A DNA stretch of 64,000 bases from Truepera sp965215315. Lineage in GTDB: Bacteria; Deinococcota; Deinococci; Deinococcales; Trueperaceae. The notes below the pieces were generated by a model that saw only the letters and a program-made list of their open reading frames with translations, was not told the DNA's origin and made no database searches. The stretch spans positions 868,001-932,000 of the forward strand of contig CBDCDB010000008.1 in the NCBI GenBank assembly GCA_965215315.1, in the 5' to 3' direction. Position numbers and translations under genes: made by a program. Below are positions 1 through 8,777 of the stretch, piece by piece. The stretch's first letter is position 1. Each line of letters begins with the position of its first letter.

Positions 1-72
1 GCTACAGGCACCCAAGAAAGATAGCGGCGTCAGTACGGCAACCAACAGGAGAGTTTTCCTAATGTTCTTCAT
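1..72 (-). CDS. Lipoprotein, 5' end only
   Basis: The reverse strand from an ATG at 72 runs open to the window edge and gives 24 residues beginning MKNIRKTLLLVAVLTPLSFL and ending at a Gly-Ala-Cys lipobox. This is a typical lipoprotein signal peptide: basic start, hydrophobic core, Cys at residue 23. There is no good ribosome site, but a TATCCT box lies just upstream of the ATG, as in the leaderless genes of this window. The body of the protein lies outside the window, so no function can be given. Confidence 0.6.
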   Translation of the reverse strand, partial: MKNIRKTLLLVAVLTPLSFLGACS

Positions 73-321
73 AGCGCTCAGGATAGGCGGATGAAGACTA
101 GCGGGCCGGTAAAAGCACCACAGCCTTTTAACGGCCCCGCGCCGGTCAATTATGAGAGAAACAGTTTGAGAAACTTTCGGGGATTTGTCCTCAAGCCCTT
201 TTAACGTGCAGGACGAACTTTGTCCTTACAGGTAAGATTTTCTATCAGCGCCCGATGACTCTGGTTTTACAGCTTTTTAAGAAAAATGTGAAAAAACCGA
301 CATCCCGAATTCGACCGTTTT
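73..321. other. Intergenic region, upstream of lipoprotein and downstream of rex
   Basis: There is no open frame worth calling. A small hairpin (AGGAC, loop GAACTT, GTCCT) lies near 210-227. An A/T-rich stretch with T6 ends near 322 and may contribute to termination of rex, which reads leftward into it. I see no perfect Rex operator (TTGTG-N8-CACAA) here. Confidence 0.4.
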
Positions 322-963
322 TTAGGCTAGTTCTTCGCGGAGTTGCGGGTTCAGGATATAAAACGACAAGCGTTTTAGGCCCGCCATAAAGTCTACCGGT
401 TCGACGTGAACCTCTTTAGGAACCTCTAAAATCGTCGGCGCAAAGTTCAGGATGCCGCGAACGCCCGCGCGGACGAGCGCGTCGGCGGCGTCTTGGGCGG
501 CGGTTTGCGGTACGGTAATCAGGCCGATATCGACGCCTTTTTCGCGGACAACGGCGCTCAAGGTGTCGATATGGCTGACTTTGAGTCCGGCAATCTCCTG
601 ACCGACCTTGTTCGGATCGATGTCGAACACACCTTTGACCGAAAAGTCGTAGTCGCCGAAGTGAGGGTAGTTGAGGATTGCTTCGCCGAGCCGTCCGACG
701 CCGACGACAGCGGCGCTCCAGGGCCGGGTCAAGCCCAGAATCCGGCGGAGTTCGCGGCGCAGGGTGGGGACGGTGTACCCTGCCCCGCGCGTTCCGAAAC
801 GCCCGAAATAAGCGAGGTCTTTACGAACTTGGAAGGCTGAGACCTGCGCTTCGTCGGCGAGGTGTTCGGATGAAGTTTTTTTGATACCCTGCGCCTCGAG
901 CTTCGCTAAAATCCGCAGGTAGGTCACGAGGCGACTGACTGTCGCCGTTGGCACGGAAGACAT
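322..963 (-). CDS. rex: Redox-sensing transcriptional repressor Rex
   Basis: This 213-residue protein has the usual Rex length and layout. An N-terminal winged helix (about 1-80, with 'QVRKDLAYFGRFGTRGAGY', the recognition helix region) precedes a Rossmann NADH-sensing domain (VVGVGRLGEAI at about 86-96, then FDIDPNKVGQ). Rex represses respiratory and fermentative genes when NADH is low and releases DNA when NADH binds. The ATG (961-963) directly follows the TAA of the SPOR gene upstream, so the two are almost certainly co-transcribed and probably translationally coupled. A domain-swapped C-terminal helix is present (LSFYILNPQLREELA). Identification is firm from family knowledge; its targets cannot be seen here. 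Confidence 0.95.
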   Translation of the reverse strand: MSSVPTATVSRLVTYLRILAKLEAQGIKKTSSEHLADEAQVSAFQVRKDLAYFGRFGTRGAGYTVPTLRRELRRILGLTRPWSAAVVGVGRLGEAILNYPHFGDYDFSVKGVFDIDPNKVGQEIAGLKVSHIDTLSAVVREKGVDIGLITVPQTAAQDAADALVRAGVRGILNFAPTILEVPKEVHVEPVDFMAGLKRLSFYILNPQLREELA

Positions 964-2232
964 TTAGGGTGCGACCGGGAAGGCGTCGGTGATGCCTGCG
1001 TCACTCAGTCGGGTTTGAGCCGGGGCAAGCTGCGCGTCACCCAGAGGGCCGACTAACAGCCGTACCAGACCCGTACCCGACTGGCGGCGGACAACGTTGA
1101 AACCGAGGGACTCGAGCTGTTCGCGTAAGGGCTGAGCGCTCGCGTCAGTAGCGAACGCGCCGACCTGCAGGTAGCGCTGCCCTGCGGCGTCACCCGAAGG
1201 GGCGGTAGCGGTTGTAGCGGCACCGGTATTAGCTGCCGAGTTACCTGCTGCATTACCTGTAGACGCTGCCTCCGTATTTTCAGATGTTGCCGCTGTATTT
1301 CCTGCCGTTGTATTTCCAGGCGCTGTATTTCCGGTATTCGCAGCCGTGTTTGCGCTTCCTGCAGCGGCACCGGCGTTTGCACCTGCTCCCTCAGCACCTG
1401 ATGCTGCCGAGTTGCCAACCGTACCGCCCGGACTGTCTGGGCCGGTACGGTTGGCACCGCTGCTTGTATTGTTATTTGTGTTACCACTGTTCGCATTGCC
1501 GCTGTTTGTATTGTTATCCGGGCCGTCATAGGAATAGACGAGGGCGTCGGGTACGAGCCCGTCGGTTTGCAAACGCGCCGCGACCTGATCGGCTCCGGCT
1601 CTCGCGGCGTAGGGGCCGACCCAAAGGAGATACAGCTCGCCTTGCTGCTCGACTGTAACCGTGTAGTTGTCTTCACGAAAGGTCTCGGCGAGGCTGGCGG
1701 CGGCGTCTCTCGAGTCCACTGCGCCCGCAGCGACCCGGAAACCACCGTCTGGTGTGGCCTCGGGTAAGGGCCCACTAGCGTTAGCTTGACCTTCCTGAGC
1801 GCCGCTTTGGGCCACGCCTCCGGAGCTTTGCGCCCCGCCGGGTGTTGCCTCTGCCTGAGCTTGACCTCCTGAGGCACCCGCAGCCGTACCCGCCTGTCCA
1901 CCAGGAACACCAGGAACAAAGACGTCGACGCCAGTTTCATTCGGGTCGGGGTTGCTCGAGGCGGTGTTACCTGCTGAGCTACCTGCTGAAGGGGTTCCGG
2001 AGGCGCTATTGCCAGCGGTTTGGGTATTGCCCCCCGCTCCTAGCGTGTCAGCAGGCGCATCTGCGGGTGTAACCGTACCAGGTGTCGTACCGGTAATTGC
2101 GGGCGGGTCGTCCCGCCTTACAAGTGAGGCCAGCGACCCGCCGCTAAGGAGCGTCACGACAATCAGCGCGACTACCGCGATGAGTGCGACGCCGATGATC
2201 AGGTCGGGCCAGTTACGTCTTAACCAATCCAT
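964..2232 (-). CDS. Membrane-anchored protein with two SPOR domains and a low-complexity linker
   Basis: The protein has 422 residues. Residues 1-30 are a short cytoplasmic start (MDWLRRNWPD) and one membrane helix. A Gly/Thr/Ala/Ser-rich stretch follows, then a SPOR-like repeat (about 165-240, 'GGFRVAAGAVDSRDAAASLA'), a second long Asn/Thr/Gly/Ala linker (about 240-350), and a canonical SPOR domain at the C-terminus (RYLQVGAFATDASAQPLREQ). SPOR domains bind denuded septal peptidoglycan, so a cell-division or envelope role is likely. The repetitive Asn-Thr-Gly linkers are simple-sequence DNA and may vary in length between strains. Its stop codon abuts the rex ATG, placing an envelope protein and a redox regulator in one transcript. 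Confidence 0.8.
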   Translation of the reverse strand: MDWLRRNWPDLIIGVALIAVVALIVVTLLSGGSLASLVRRDDPPAITGTTPGTVTPADAPADTLGAGGNTQTAGNSASGTPSAGSSAGNTASSNPDPNETGVDVFVPGVPGGQAGTAAGASGGQAQAEATPGGAQSSGGVAQSGAQEGQANASGPLPEATPDGGFRVAAGAVDSRDAAASLAETFREDNYTVTVEQQGELYLLWVGPYAARAGADQVAARLQTDGLVPDALVYSYDGPDNNTNSGNANSGNTNNNTSSGANRTGPDSPGGTVGNSAASGAEGAGANAGAAAGSANTAANTGNTAPGNTTAGNTAATSENTEAASTGNAAGNSAANTGAATTATAPSGDAAGQRYLQVGAFATDASAQPLREQLESLGFNVVRRQSGTGLVRLLVGPLGDAQLAPAQTRLSDAGITDAFPVAP

Positions 2233-2352
2233 GATCCTATTGTAAGGCTAAACCCCCATGTTTAGTAAGAACTCCTTAAGAACAAGCGGCCCAGGTTCAT
2301 CCACCTGAAGCCGCCCTCTCTTGCCAAACTGTTTTATGTTTACCCTATAGTT

Positions 2353-3966
2353 TTATTCGGTGTATTCGCTCAGCGCCGTCTCTGCAGGTTCATAGCCTAG
2401 CTCAGACGCCGACGTCCAAGCAGTTTGCGCCCCATCAACCTGCCCTTGCGAGTAACGCGCCCAACCCAGATTGTAAAACGCTTCAGCATCTTCAGTATTT
2501 TGCTGGACGAGCAGCGTGTAGACGCTTTCAGCGTCAGTGTAACGCTCAGTCGCCAGATACGCCGCGCCCAGATTGAGGCGGGCGTCTAAGTTGTCGGGGT
2601 CTAAGTTGACCGCACGTTCGTAAAATGAGGTCGCCTCGGTATAGTCGCCCTGCTGATAGTAGGCTAGACCCGCCCAGAGCTGTGCCTGCGCGTTGTTGGG
2701 GCGCGCTTCGGCCACCTCTTGCAGCGCGATCAGTGCGCCCCGGTAGTTGCCTGCGCGGTAGAGGGCGCGGCCTGTAATCGCCTCTGCGTCAAGGCGTAAC
2801 GGCGCGGTTTTCAGGTGGTTGCGGGCCGCGGCTGCCGTGCGCTGCGCGTTGGCGGGTTGACCGAGCTGGTCGTAAGCGGTGGCAAGCGCCAGCAGCACCT
2901 CACCGCTAGGCTCACCCTGGGTGCGTTCAGCGGCGAGTGCGTTTTGCAGGGGTACGAGAGCTCGCTCCGGCTGACCGCTCTCGAGGTAGCTCACGCCCAG
3001 GTTGTAAAACGCGCCGCCCGATTCCGGCGTCAGCTTGGCAGCGGCGGCAAACGCGCCTGCAGCAGCGGCGTTACGGCCCAAGCTGCGGCGCAGCAGGCCG
3101 AGTTGTAAGAGCACGTCCGACTCGGCCTGAACGTTGCCGCTCGCTGCGGCGCGGCGCTGGGCACGGTTGAGCGCGGCGAGCGCGTAGTCGGTTTGCTTGG
3201 CTTCCAGATAGATGTTGGCAACCAGCGTACTGGCCTGATAGTCGTCGGCCTCGAGCGCAGTGAGTGCCGGAAGCGCCTCGAGGCCGCGCCCCGCCCGGTA
3301 GAGCGCTTCGCTCTGGGCCATCAGAAGCGTCGGAGACGCTTTAGAAAGCCGCATCGCCGCGCCGTAGGCTTCGGCGGCCTCGTCAAAGCGGCTTAAGACC
3401 TCGAGCTGACCCGCGAGCCCTAGCTGGGCGCTCGCCCGAACCGCCCGCCCCGCCTCAGGCGACGCCTGCACGAGCGCCTCCTGAAACGCGGCAACCGACT
3501 CTTCGCTGCGGCGCAGTTGAGCAAGCGTTACGGCGCGGTTAAAATGCCCGTCGAAACGTTCCGGGAAGAGCCGCGTGACCTCGCTGAACTCAAAGAGCGC
3601 CGCGCGGTAGTTTGCCCGGTTAAACTCGGAAAGCCCTAAGCCGAAGTGCGCGTCGGCGGACATATAGTCGAGCGCAACAGCCTCTAAAAAGTTCTCTTTG
3701 GCACGCGTGAAATCGCCGACCTCGAGCCACAACTCACCCAAGTCGAGCCGCGTGTTGAGGTCTTGCGGTTCTTTCTGAAGCCGCGTCTGCAGCCGGTTGA
3801 GGCGGGCTGATAGTTCGGCAGGCCACTCGGAAACCGGCGGCACCGCCGGGAGACCGGTCGGCCCCAGTTGAGAAGATTGTGCAGTCTGAGCGGAGGCCAG
3901 CATAACGGGGAGCGCGAGGCAAAAGGTGACCACGATGGGCAGGGTAAGGCGGGGTAAGTTCGTCAT
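2353..3966 (-). CDS. Exported tetratricopeptide-repeat protein
   Basis: The protein has about 537 residues if translation starts at the ATG at 3966 (MTNLPRLTLPIVVTFCLALP). I prefer this to the in-frame ATGs at 3978 and 3996 because it gives a clean signal peptide ending ASAQ; none of the three has a clear ribosome site. The rest is a run of about 12-14 TPR helix-turn-helix units (for example ADAHFGLGLSEFNRANYRAA and AQAQLWAGLAYYQQGDYTEA). TPRs are protein-interaction scaffolds, and an exported TPR protein would act in the periplasm or envelope. It is followed after about 120 bases by the SPOR gene on the same strand and may belong to the same envelope operon. No enzymatic domain is visible. 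Confidence 0.8.
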   Translation of the reverse strand: MTNLPRLTLPIVVTFCLALPVMLASAQTAQSSQLGPTGLPAVPPVSEWPAELSARLNRLQTRLQKEPQDLNTRLDLGELWLEVGDFTRAKENFLEAVALDYMSADAHFGLGLSEFNRANYRAALFEFSEVTRLFPERFDGHFNRAVTLAQLRRSEESVAAFQEALVQASPEAGRAVRASAQLGLAGQLEVLSRFDEAAEAYGAAMRLSKASPTLLMAQSEALYRAGRGLEALPALTALEADDYQASTLVANIYLEAKQTDYALAALNRAQRRAAASGNVQAESDVLLQLGLLRRSLGRNAAAAGAFAAAAKLTPESGGAFYNLGVSYLESGQPERALVPLQNALAAERTQGEPSGEVLLALATAYDQLGQPANAQRTAAAARNHLKTAPLRLDAEAITGRALYRAGNYRGALIALQEVAEARPNNAQAQLWAGLAYYQQGDYTEATSFYERAVNLDPDNLDARLNLGAAYLATERYTDAESVYTLLVQQNTEDAEAFYNLGWARYSQGQVDGAQTAWTSASELGYEPAETALSEYTE

Positions 3967-4171
3967 GGTTAGTCGCATGGTAAGACTAGGGAGCATGTGC
4001 AGATGTTAAATCGTCCACCCTAATAGGGTAAGAAAGCGTGCGAAATCCGTCATTTGGGTGAGCAAGAGAGCGCTAAGCGCGTAGGACCCTTCGTTCCCTC
4101 ACTGTACGCTACGTCCCTAAAAATATCAGCTTCCCAGATTCTTCCTACTGTTTATTTCTTTGTTTCCACCT

Positions 4172-5248
4172 TCAGCTTTTCGTCAGCGCCAACTGCCCAC
4201 ACGCGCCGCCCGTATCGCGGCCCCGGCTAAACCGCACTGACACCGATAGCCCGGCCCGCGTCAAGACCCGTTCAAACTGTTCGGTAACGGGGCGGGGACT
4301 CGAGCGAAACCGCGCTTCACCCCAGGGATTAAAGGGAATCAGGTTGACGTGGACGACCAGACCGGCAAGGCGTTCAGTGAGGCGCTCAGCTTGCCAGAGC
4401 GCGTCGTTGACCCCGTCTAACATCGTGTACTCAACCGTCACGCGGCGACCTCCAGCCTCTTGCCAGTCGTGCAGCGAGGCGATGATGTCGTCGAGCGCGT
4501 GGGCGTGCGCGGTCGGGATGATGGTCTTGCGCGTCGCTTCGTCGGGAGCGTGGAGCGAGACCGCTAGGACAAGCGGCAACTTTTCAGTTGCCAGCTTGCG
4601 AATCCGCGCGGGCAACCCCACCGTTGACAGCGTGATGCGGCGCGGCGACAGGTCGAGACCGTTTGGGTCAGTCATGATGCGAATCGCGCCGAGGGCATTG
4701 TCGTAATTCAAGAGCGCCTCCCCCATCCCCATCAAGACGACGTTACGCACCGCTTGCGGCGAAAACCCTTCCCCCTGCGCGACCGCTAAGAGCTGCCCGA
4801 CGATTTCGGCGCGGGTCAGGTTGCGCCCGAAGCCGAGCGCCCCCGTCGCGCAGAACGCGCACCCTGCCGGACACCCGACCATCGACGACACGCAGACTGT
4901 TTTACGCCCGCTATAGGGCATGTAAACAGCTTCAGTTTGCTTGCCGTCAGCGAGGGTAAAGAGGTAGCGCACCGACCCGTCACTCGAGCTAAAACGTTCG
5001 GTTTCGGCAAACGGACTCAAGCTGTACGTTTCGGCGAGTTCGGCCCGCCATGCTTTAGGCAAGTTAAGCATCTCGCTGAAATCTTGTGCGCCGTGTGTGT
5101 ACACCCAGCCCGCGAGTTGGGCGCGGCGGTAGGGTTGCGCGTCAGGCGCGGGCAACGCAGCGGGCTCGAGCCCCCACAAACTAGGTTTGGTCAGGTCAGG
5201 ACTGGTTTTTACGGCGGTCGGTTCCGCAACGTTGGGCAAACCGTTCAT
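4172..5248 (-). CDS. rlmN: 23S rRNA (adenine2503-C2)/tRNA A37 methyltransferase RlmN
   Basis: This 358-residue radical-SAM enzyme methylates C2 of A2503 in 23S rRNA (and tRNA A37 in some bacteria). The iron-sulfur motif C-x3-C-x2-C is seen as GCPAGCAFCATG, followed by the glycine-rich MGMGEALLNYDN motif. The second catalytic Cys, near the C-terminus (GGACGQL), is present. An N-terminal helical domain (QLAGWVYTHGAQDFSEMLNL) matches RlmN. Its ATG overlaps the stop of the preceding 175-residue gene by four bases (ATGA), so the pair is translationally coupled. Confidence 0.95.
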   Translation of the reverse strand: MNGLPNVAEPTAVKTSPDLTKPSLWGLEPAALPAPDAQPYRRAQLAGWVYTHGAQDFSEMLNLPKAWRAELAETYSLSPFAETERFSSSDGSVRYLFTLADGKQTEAVYMPYSGRKTVCVSSMVGCPAGCAFCATGALGFGRNLTRAEIVGQLLAVAQGEGFSPQAVRNVVLMGMGEALLNYDNALGAIRIMTDPNGLDLSPRRITLSTVGLPARIRKLATEKLPLVLAVSLHAPDEATRKTIIPTAHAHALDDIIASLHDWQEAGGRRVTVEYTMLDGVNDALWQAERLTERLAGLVVHVNLIPFNPWGEARFRSSPRPVTEQFERVLTRAGLSVSVRFSRGRDTGGACGQLALTKS

Positions 5249-5772
5249 AGCGTCTCAACTTCTTCGGGCAGACCTTCTTTGGGCAACACAAAAAAAGGTA
5301 GTTCTCCCCGTAAAGGTTCGATTTCGGCGCGCAACCGGGTAAAGACCTCCGCGTCCAGATAAGACGCCGACGCCCGCAGCAGCCCCAGATAGTAGCGGGC
5401 GACGCGCAGCGCGTTTTCAGGCGTAAGTTCAGCCCGTTCACGGCGGGTCAGGAGTTCTTCAACGAACGCTTCAGGGGACTCGAGCGCTTTACACCCACCC
5501 TGTTCGATGACCTGTTTGAGAAAGCCCATCGTCTCGCTCGGGTTGTGCCAGAAGCCGAAGTTGAGCCGGTCGGTCAGCGCTTCGACCTCCCGGAGCTGAA
5601 CCCGGTAATCCTGATTTTTAAGCAAGTCTTTGGCTAAAGCTTGACGTTTGAGCCTCAGCCCGGCGTATTCAGAGACCGACAGATACTCCGCAGGCGGACG
5701 CGTTTTGCCGCCGACGGCGGCCCGTAAGCGGTAGGCGAGGACGTAATCTTGATACTCGAGCAGAGGCTCCAT
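5245..5772 (-). CDS. Conserved-looking hypothetical protein coupled to rlmN
   Basis: The product is a 175-residue, soluble, helix-rich, charged protein (MEPLLEYQDYVLAYRLRAAV at the start) that I cannot assign to a family. It ends with an ATGA overlap into rlmN, so the two are one operon. The start is supported by a TATAGT box six bases upstream of the ATG with no ribosome site, the leaderless pattern used by many first genes here. There is no signal peptide, membrane helix or metal motif. Co-expression with a ribosome-modifying enzyme is the only functional hint. Confidence 0.7.
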   Translation of the reverse strand: MEPLLEYQDYVLAYRLRAAVGGKTRPPAEYLSVSEYAGLRLKRQALAKDLLKNQDYRVQLREVEALTDRLNFGFWHNPSETMGFLKQVIEQGGCKALESPEAFVEELLTRRERAELTPENALRVARYYLGLLRASASYLDAEVFTRLRAEIEPLRGELPFFVLPKEGLPEEVETL

Positions 5773-5778
5773 ACTTTA

Positions 5779-5784
5779 ACTATA
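5779..5784 (-). promoter_or_regulatory. -10 box TATAGT of a leaderless promoter
   Basis: TATAGT lies on the reverse strand, with exactly six bases between it and the ATG at 5772. Transcription would start at or next to the A of ATG. The same geometry recurs at other operon starts in this window. Confidence 0.5.
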
Positions 5785-6003
5785 AGAAACTTTGACGCGC
5801 CCATAGGGGTGCCCGAATACCGGCCCCGCTCGGCAAGCGTTCAAGTCTGAGGTGTCAGGTTGATTTTGGCTTGGTCAACGCTGGTGCCGGATGGTTCAGG
5901 ACAGGTTGCTACGGCTGAAATAGGGCGTTAAACCAGCTGTACAAAATGTGAGAGAAAGAGCAAAACCGTATCCGTTCAATCCGTCTTCGTTTATGCTGAA
6001 TTC
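5785..6003. other. Intergenic region beside the IS4-type element
   Basis: About 220 bases without a convincing gene or repeat. It separates the promoter of the rlmN operon from the left end of the IS4-type element. Confidence 0.4.
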
Positions 6004-7128
6004 CTAAGTACACGACAAAAGTCTAAAACAGCTGTCTAGCTCACGGCTTCTGGTCATTAAGTTGGAGAGCAAGTGTCTAAGGTAGTCTAAGCCAGTGCGA
6101 AACAAAGACTTCTTTTTGCGACCGTGCGACTTTAGCGGCACAGGCTTGCGCTTTGTATGAACGAACTCACCGACTTTCAAAGCCCATAAGAAAGCGAGAC
6201 TTACAACGACCAGTAAGGTGCTGATACGGTCTAAATGTCTAAGATGGGTTGCTTCAAAGTCGAAGCCGCTGCTTTTCAAGGCTTTGAATAGCGACTCAAT
6301 GTAGTACCCGCACTAGCGGGGGCCCAGTGGCCCTACACTTTGCCAACGCTGAGCGTAGCTTGCGAGAGCTTGCCCAGGAGAGCAGTTAGTCACGACAATG
6401 AGGTACTCGCCGTCGGGTAAACGTGCGCCTGCAAGCGCAAGCTCATGACCGAAGATGGCGTAACGTTGTTTAAGAACCTTGTGTTCGCCTATAGGCAGGT
6501 GCTGAAAAAAGCCGAACAGCTTAAACCAACCGTCGCCCAGCGCGTCCTTAGGCACACGAATAACAAAGGGCAAATTTTGCTTGCACAAGTAGGCAAACCA
6601 GTCACCCCCGCTAAACTCCCTGTCGGCTAGCAGCACCTCGAGTTGTTCTGAAGGCAAAAACGTCAACAAGCGTTCCAAGAGCGCAATCCGTTCTTGTGTT
6701 GCCGAGTTGCCTGCTTTGGGTAGCAGACACCAAAGCAGGGGAACCGCTACGCCCTCATGGGCATAGGCAAGGGTCAAGATATTGATGTCGAGCTTACCAA
6801 ACTTCCAGTTCGTCCGGTCTAGACACAAGCGGTAGCGCTTTTGTGAATGTAACTGCACCACGTAGCTGAACACCAACTCATCGGACAAATACAGCCCTCG
6901 GAAAAACCGTTGTGCCCGTCGGTAAAATGAATCTGGCTGCGCCTTACCCTCCATCATCCCGACCAGAGATGCCAGATTGACCGTCTTTGCCTGAACCATA
7001 GCGATGACCAATAGGCTCAAGAATTCAAGCCGTGACCTATGCAGCTTCAAGCCGCTCGCTTTCAACTGTGCCATTAACCCGGTATGCTTCATCTGCTCTC
7101 CTTTGAAGTGGTTTGTCGCAATCACCAT
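6004..7128 (-). pseudogene. IS4-family DDE transposase with in-frame stop
   Basis: One frame runs from the ATG at 7128 (or the internal ATG in GEQMKHTGLM, preceded by a good ribosome site) to 6004 with a single TAG at 6313-6315. The first part shows LCLDRTNWKFGKLDINILTL (first catalytic Asp) and VLLADREFSGGDWF (second Asp). The YREK signature starts as YAQRWQ and should continue directly with IESLFKALKSSGFDFEATHL, but 13 foreign codons (6301-6339) separate the two halves, between the Arg and the catalytic Glu. The C-terminal basic tail (HTKRKPVPLKSHGRKKK) is intact. Without the insertion the protein would be about 361 residues, normal for this group. Confidence 0.8.
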
Positions 7129-7169
7129 TCTTCATCGGAGAGCCCCTTACTTCAATATTGTCGTGTACT
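6007..7169 (-). mobile_element. IS4-family insertion sequence, inactivated
   Basis: A 12-bp inverted repeat marks the ends: AGTACACGACAA at 6007-6018 and its complement TTGTCGTGTACT at 7158-7169. The element is about 1.16 kb and holds one transposase gene on the reverse strand whose stop codon (6004-6006) falls just outside the left repeat, as in compact IS4-type elements. I find no clear target-site duplication in the flanks. The transposase is interrupted by a 39-bp in-frame insertion containing a stop codon, so the copy is probably dead unless read through. Confidence 0.75.
6301..6339. repeat. 39-bp double-hairpin insertion inside the IS4 transposase
   Basis: These 39 bases interrupt the expected QRWQ-IE junction. 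They form two adjacent stem-loops: CCCGC-ACTA-GCGGG (6307-6320) and GGGCC-CAGT-GGCCC (6320-6333). The ends are GTAG and CTAC. The length is a multiple of three, so the frame is kept, but the stop TAG at 6313-6315 is introduced. I see no second copy in this window. It could be a tiny palindromic mobile repeat or a replication-slippage product. Confidence 0.5.
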
Positions 7170-7399
7170 AAGAAACGCCGTAAAAGCTTCAAAGTAGTTT
7201 TGCTGCAACAGCTGTTCGCCGTGACCGAGGTAAGAAGCAAAGCGTCGGAAGTAAGCACTAAAAAAGTGTGGCGCAGCCGAAAGTGACTGTTAAACATCAG
7301 AGATCGGTTTAGCGCGTTTTAGCCAACCTTAAACTAAGCTTGGGCCACCCGTGTTTTACACGACGCCGGTTTTTTGCCCGCGCCGTGCTATGACAAAGC

Positions 7400-8425
7400 A
7401 TGACTCAGAGTATTCAGCAGCTGAACTGGACGGAAATGGGCGCGCAGCTTAGCGGCGGGCGCATTGTACACTTTGGCAACCCCGCAGCCGAAGTTGCGGT
7501 TTTAGAACATGCAGGCGTCGTACCACTTTTAGGAACTGGGGCGCTTAGGCTGACGGGCGCAGACAGGCTCGAGTTCCTTCACGGTCAGGTCAGCAACGAG
7601 GTCAAACGCCTGCAACCTGGCGAGAGTCGCGCTGCCCTGATGCTTAACATTCGCGGGCACGCGCTCGCCCTGCTGCGGCTCTACCGCCGGGACGACGACC
7701 TTTTTGTTGCGGCAGAAGGGGGCAGTGTGGGGCGGCTCGAGGCCGGACTCCGCGCCCACATTATCTTCGACCAAGTTGAGATTCAAAATCTGGAGGGCAA
7801 GCTAGTCGCGTTGACGCTTCAGGGCACCGCCGCCGCCGAGACCTTGCAAAAAGTATTTGACACAGAGCTTCCGGCTGTGGACACCTTTATCCAGGTACCT
7901 TTTGCGTCGGCTAAAGTGCTGGTAAGTCCGGTAGCCCGGAGCCGTGCAGGGGGGTTTGACCTGCACGTTTTAACCAGAGACGCAGAAGCCTTTGTTGAAG
8001 TAGTGCGGGGGGCTGGCGCAGGACTTGCCGGTGAAGCCGCGCTGGAAGCTCACCGTATTGCCGCTGGCATTGCCGAAGCCGAATTTGAAGGGGGCGAAGG
8101 GGTGATGCCGCAAGAGGCGGGGCTCATCTACGCGCTGTCATACCGTAAAGGCTGCTATTTGGGTCAGGAAATTATGGCGCGAATCGAAGCGCGGGGAAAG
8201 GTCCGGCGGCGTTTGGTCAGCCTAAACCTCGCAAAAGTACCTGAACCCGGCGAGCGAGACCTTAGACAGGGCGGTAAAACCGTCGGGCGGTTGGGAAGTG
8301 TGGCAGAACATCCGCAGCTCGGGGTGATTGCGCTTGGGAGCGTTCGCACAGAGGTTGAGGCGGGCGAAGAAGTAGCGGTCGGCAGCGTTTCAGGCGTTGT
8401 AAGCGAGCTACCCCTTAACAGGTGA
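7400..8425 (+). CDS. ygfZ: YgfZ/GcvT-like folate-binding iron-sulfur cluster repair protein
   Basis: This 341-residue aminomethyltransferase-fold protein contains the YgfZ signature KGCYLGQEIMAR at about 250-261, whose Cys is the family hallmark. YgfZ uses tetrahydrofolate and helps assembly or repair of [4Fe-4S] enzymes such as MiaB. N-terminal LTGADRLEFLHGQVSNEV fits the GcvT-like fold. The ATG at 7400 has a TATGAC box five bases upstream and no ribosome site, suggesting leaderless expression. It is monocistronic in the present arrangement. Sixty-plus bases of readable frame follow its stop (see next entry). Confidence 0.9.
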   Translation: MTQSIQQLNWTEMGAQLSGGRIVHFGNPAAEVAVLEHAGVVPLLGTGALRLTGADRLEFLHGQVSNEVKRLQPGESRAALMLNIRGHALALLRLYRRDDDLFVAAEGGSVGRLEAGLRAHIIFDQVEIQNLEGKLVALTLQGTAAAETLQKVFDTELPAVDTFIQVPFASAKVLVSPVARSRAGGFDLHVLTRDAEAFVEVVRGAGAGLAGEAALEAHRIAAGIAEAEFEGGEGVMPQEAGLIYALSYRKGCYLGQEIMARIEARGKVRRRLVSLNLAKVPEPGERDLRQGGKTVGRLGSVAEHPQLGVIALGSVRTEVEAGEEVAVGSVSGVVSELPLNR

Positions 8426-8777
8426 CGTAGAAGCTTTGCGTCACCTGCAAAAACGAACAAGCATCTTGCTGAACCTTTGCCTACTCGTCTCCGAGATTTA
8501 CAACAGCTCGAGCCCGTACTCACCCCTCAGCTTGAAGAGTGGCAAGCCGCCTTTTACCCGACTTTAACCGGCAGTCGCTAAAATCTATGGTGGGTCGGAG
8601 AAAAAAGTTTTGAGCGGGGCAAACGGGTGAAGCAGTGACTCAGCAGACCGAAAGTAGTGTGACATTTCGTTCGTATTTAGAAGGAATGTGCCGCTGTACC
8701 TGTCAAAAACTGCACGCGGTTTTACACTTTTAATACCCGCACCTCAGCCACCTCACGTATCACTTTAGGAGTAGACC
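8426..8777 (+). other. Intergenic region with an in-frame 51-codon extension after ygfZ
   Basis: Immediately after the TGA of ygfZ the same frame stays open to a TAA at 8579-8581. It encodes a protein-like stretch including PLPTRLRDLQQLEPVLTPQL. There is no ATG. It may be a gene remnant, a short gene with an unusual start, or chance. The remaining 200 bases carry only the promoter region of the next gene, whose ribosome site AGGAG is at about 8768. Confidence 0.35.

Noticed and set aside
1053..1940. Long frame of 295 codons opposite-phase to the SPOR gene
   Set aside because: It exists because the SPOR gene is simple-sequence, Asn/Thr/Ala-rich DNA; composition is implausible (Gln/Arg/Pro-rich) and it has no start signals.
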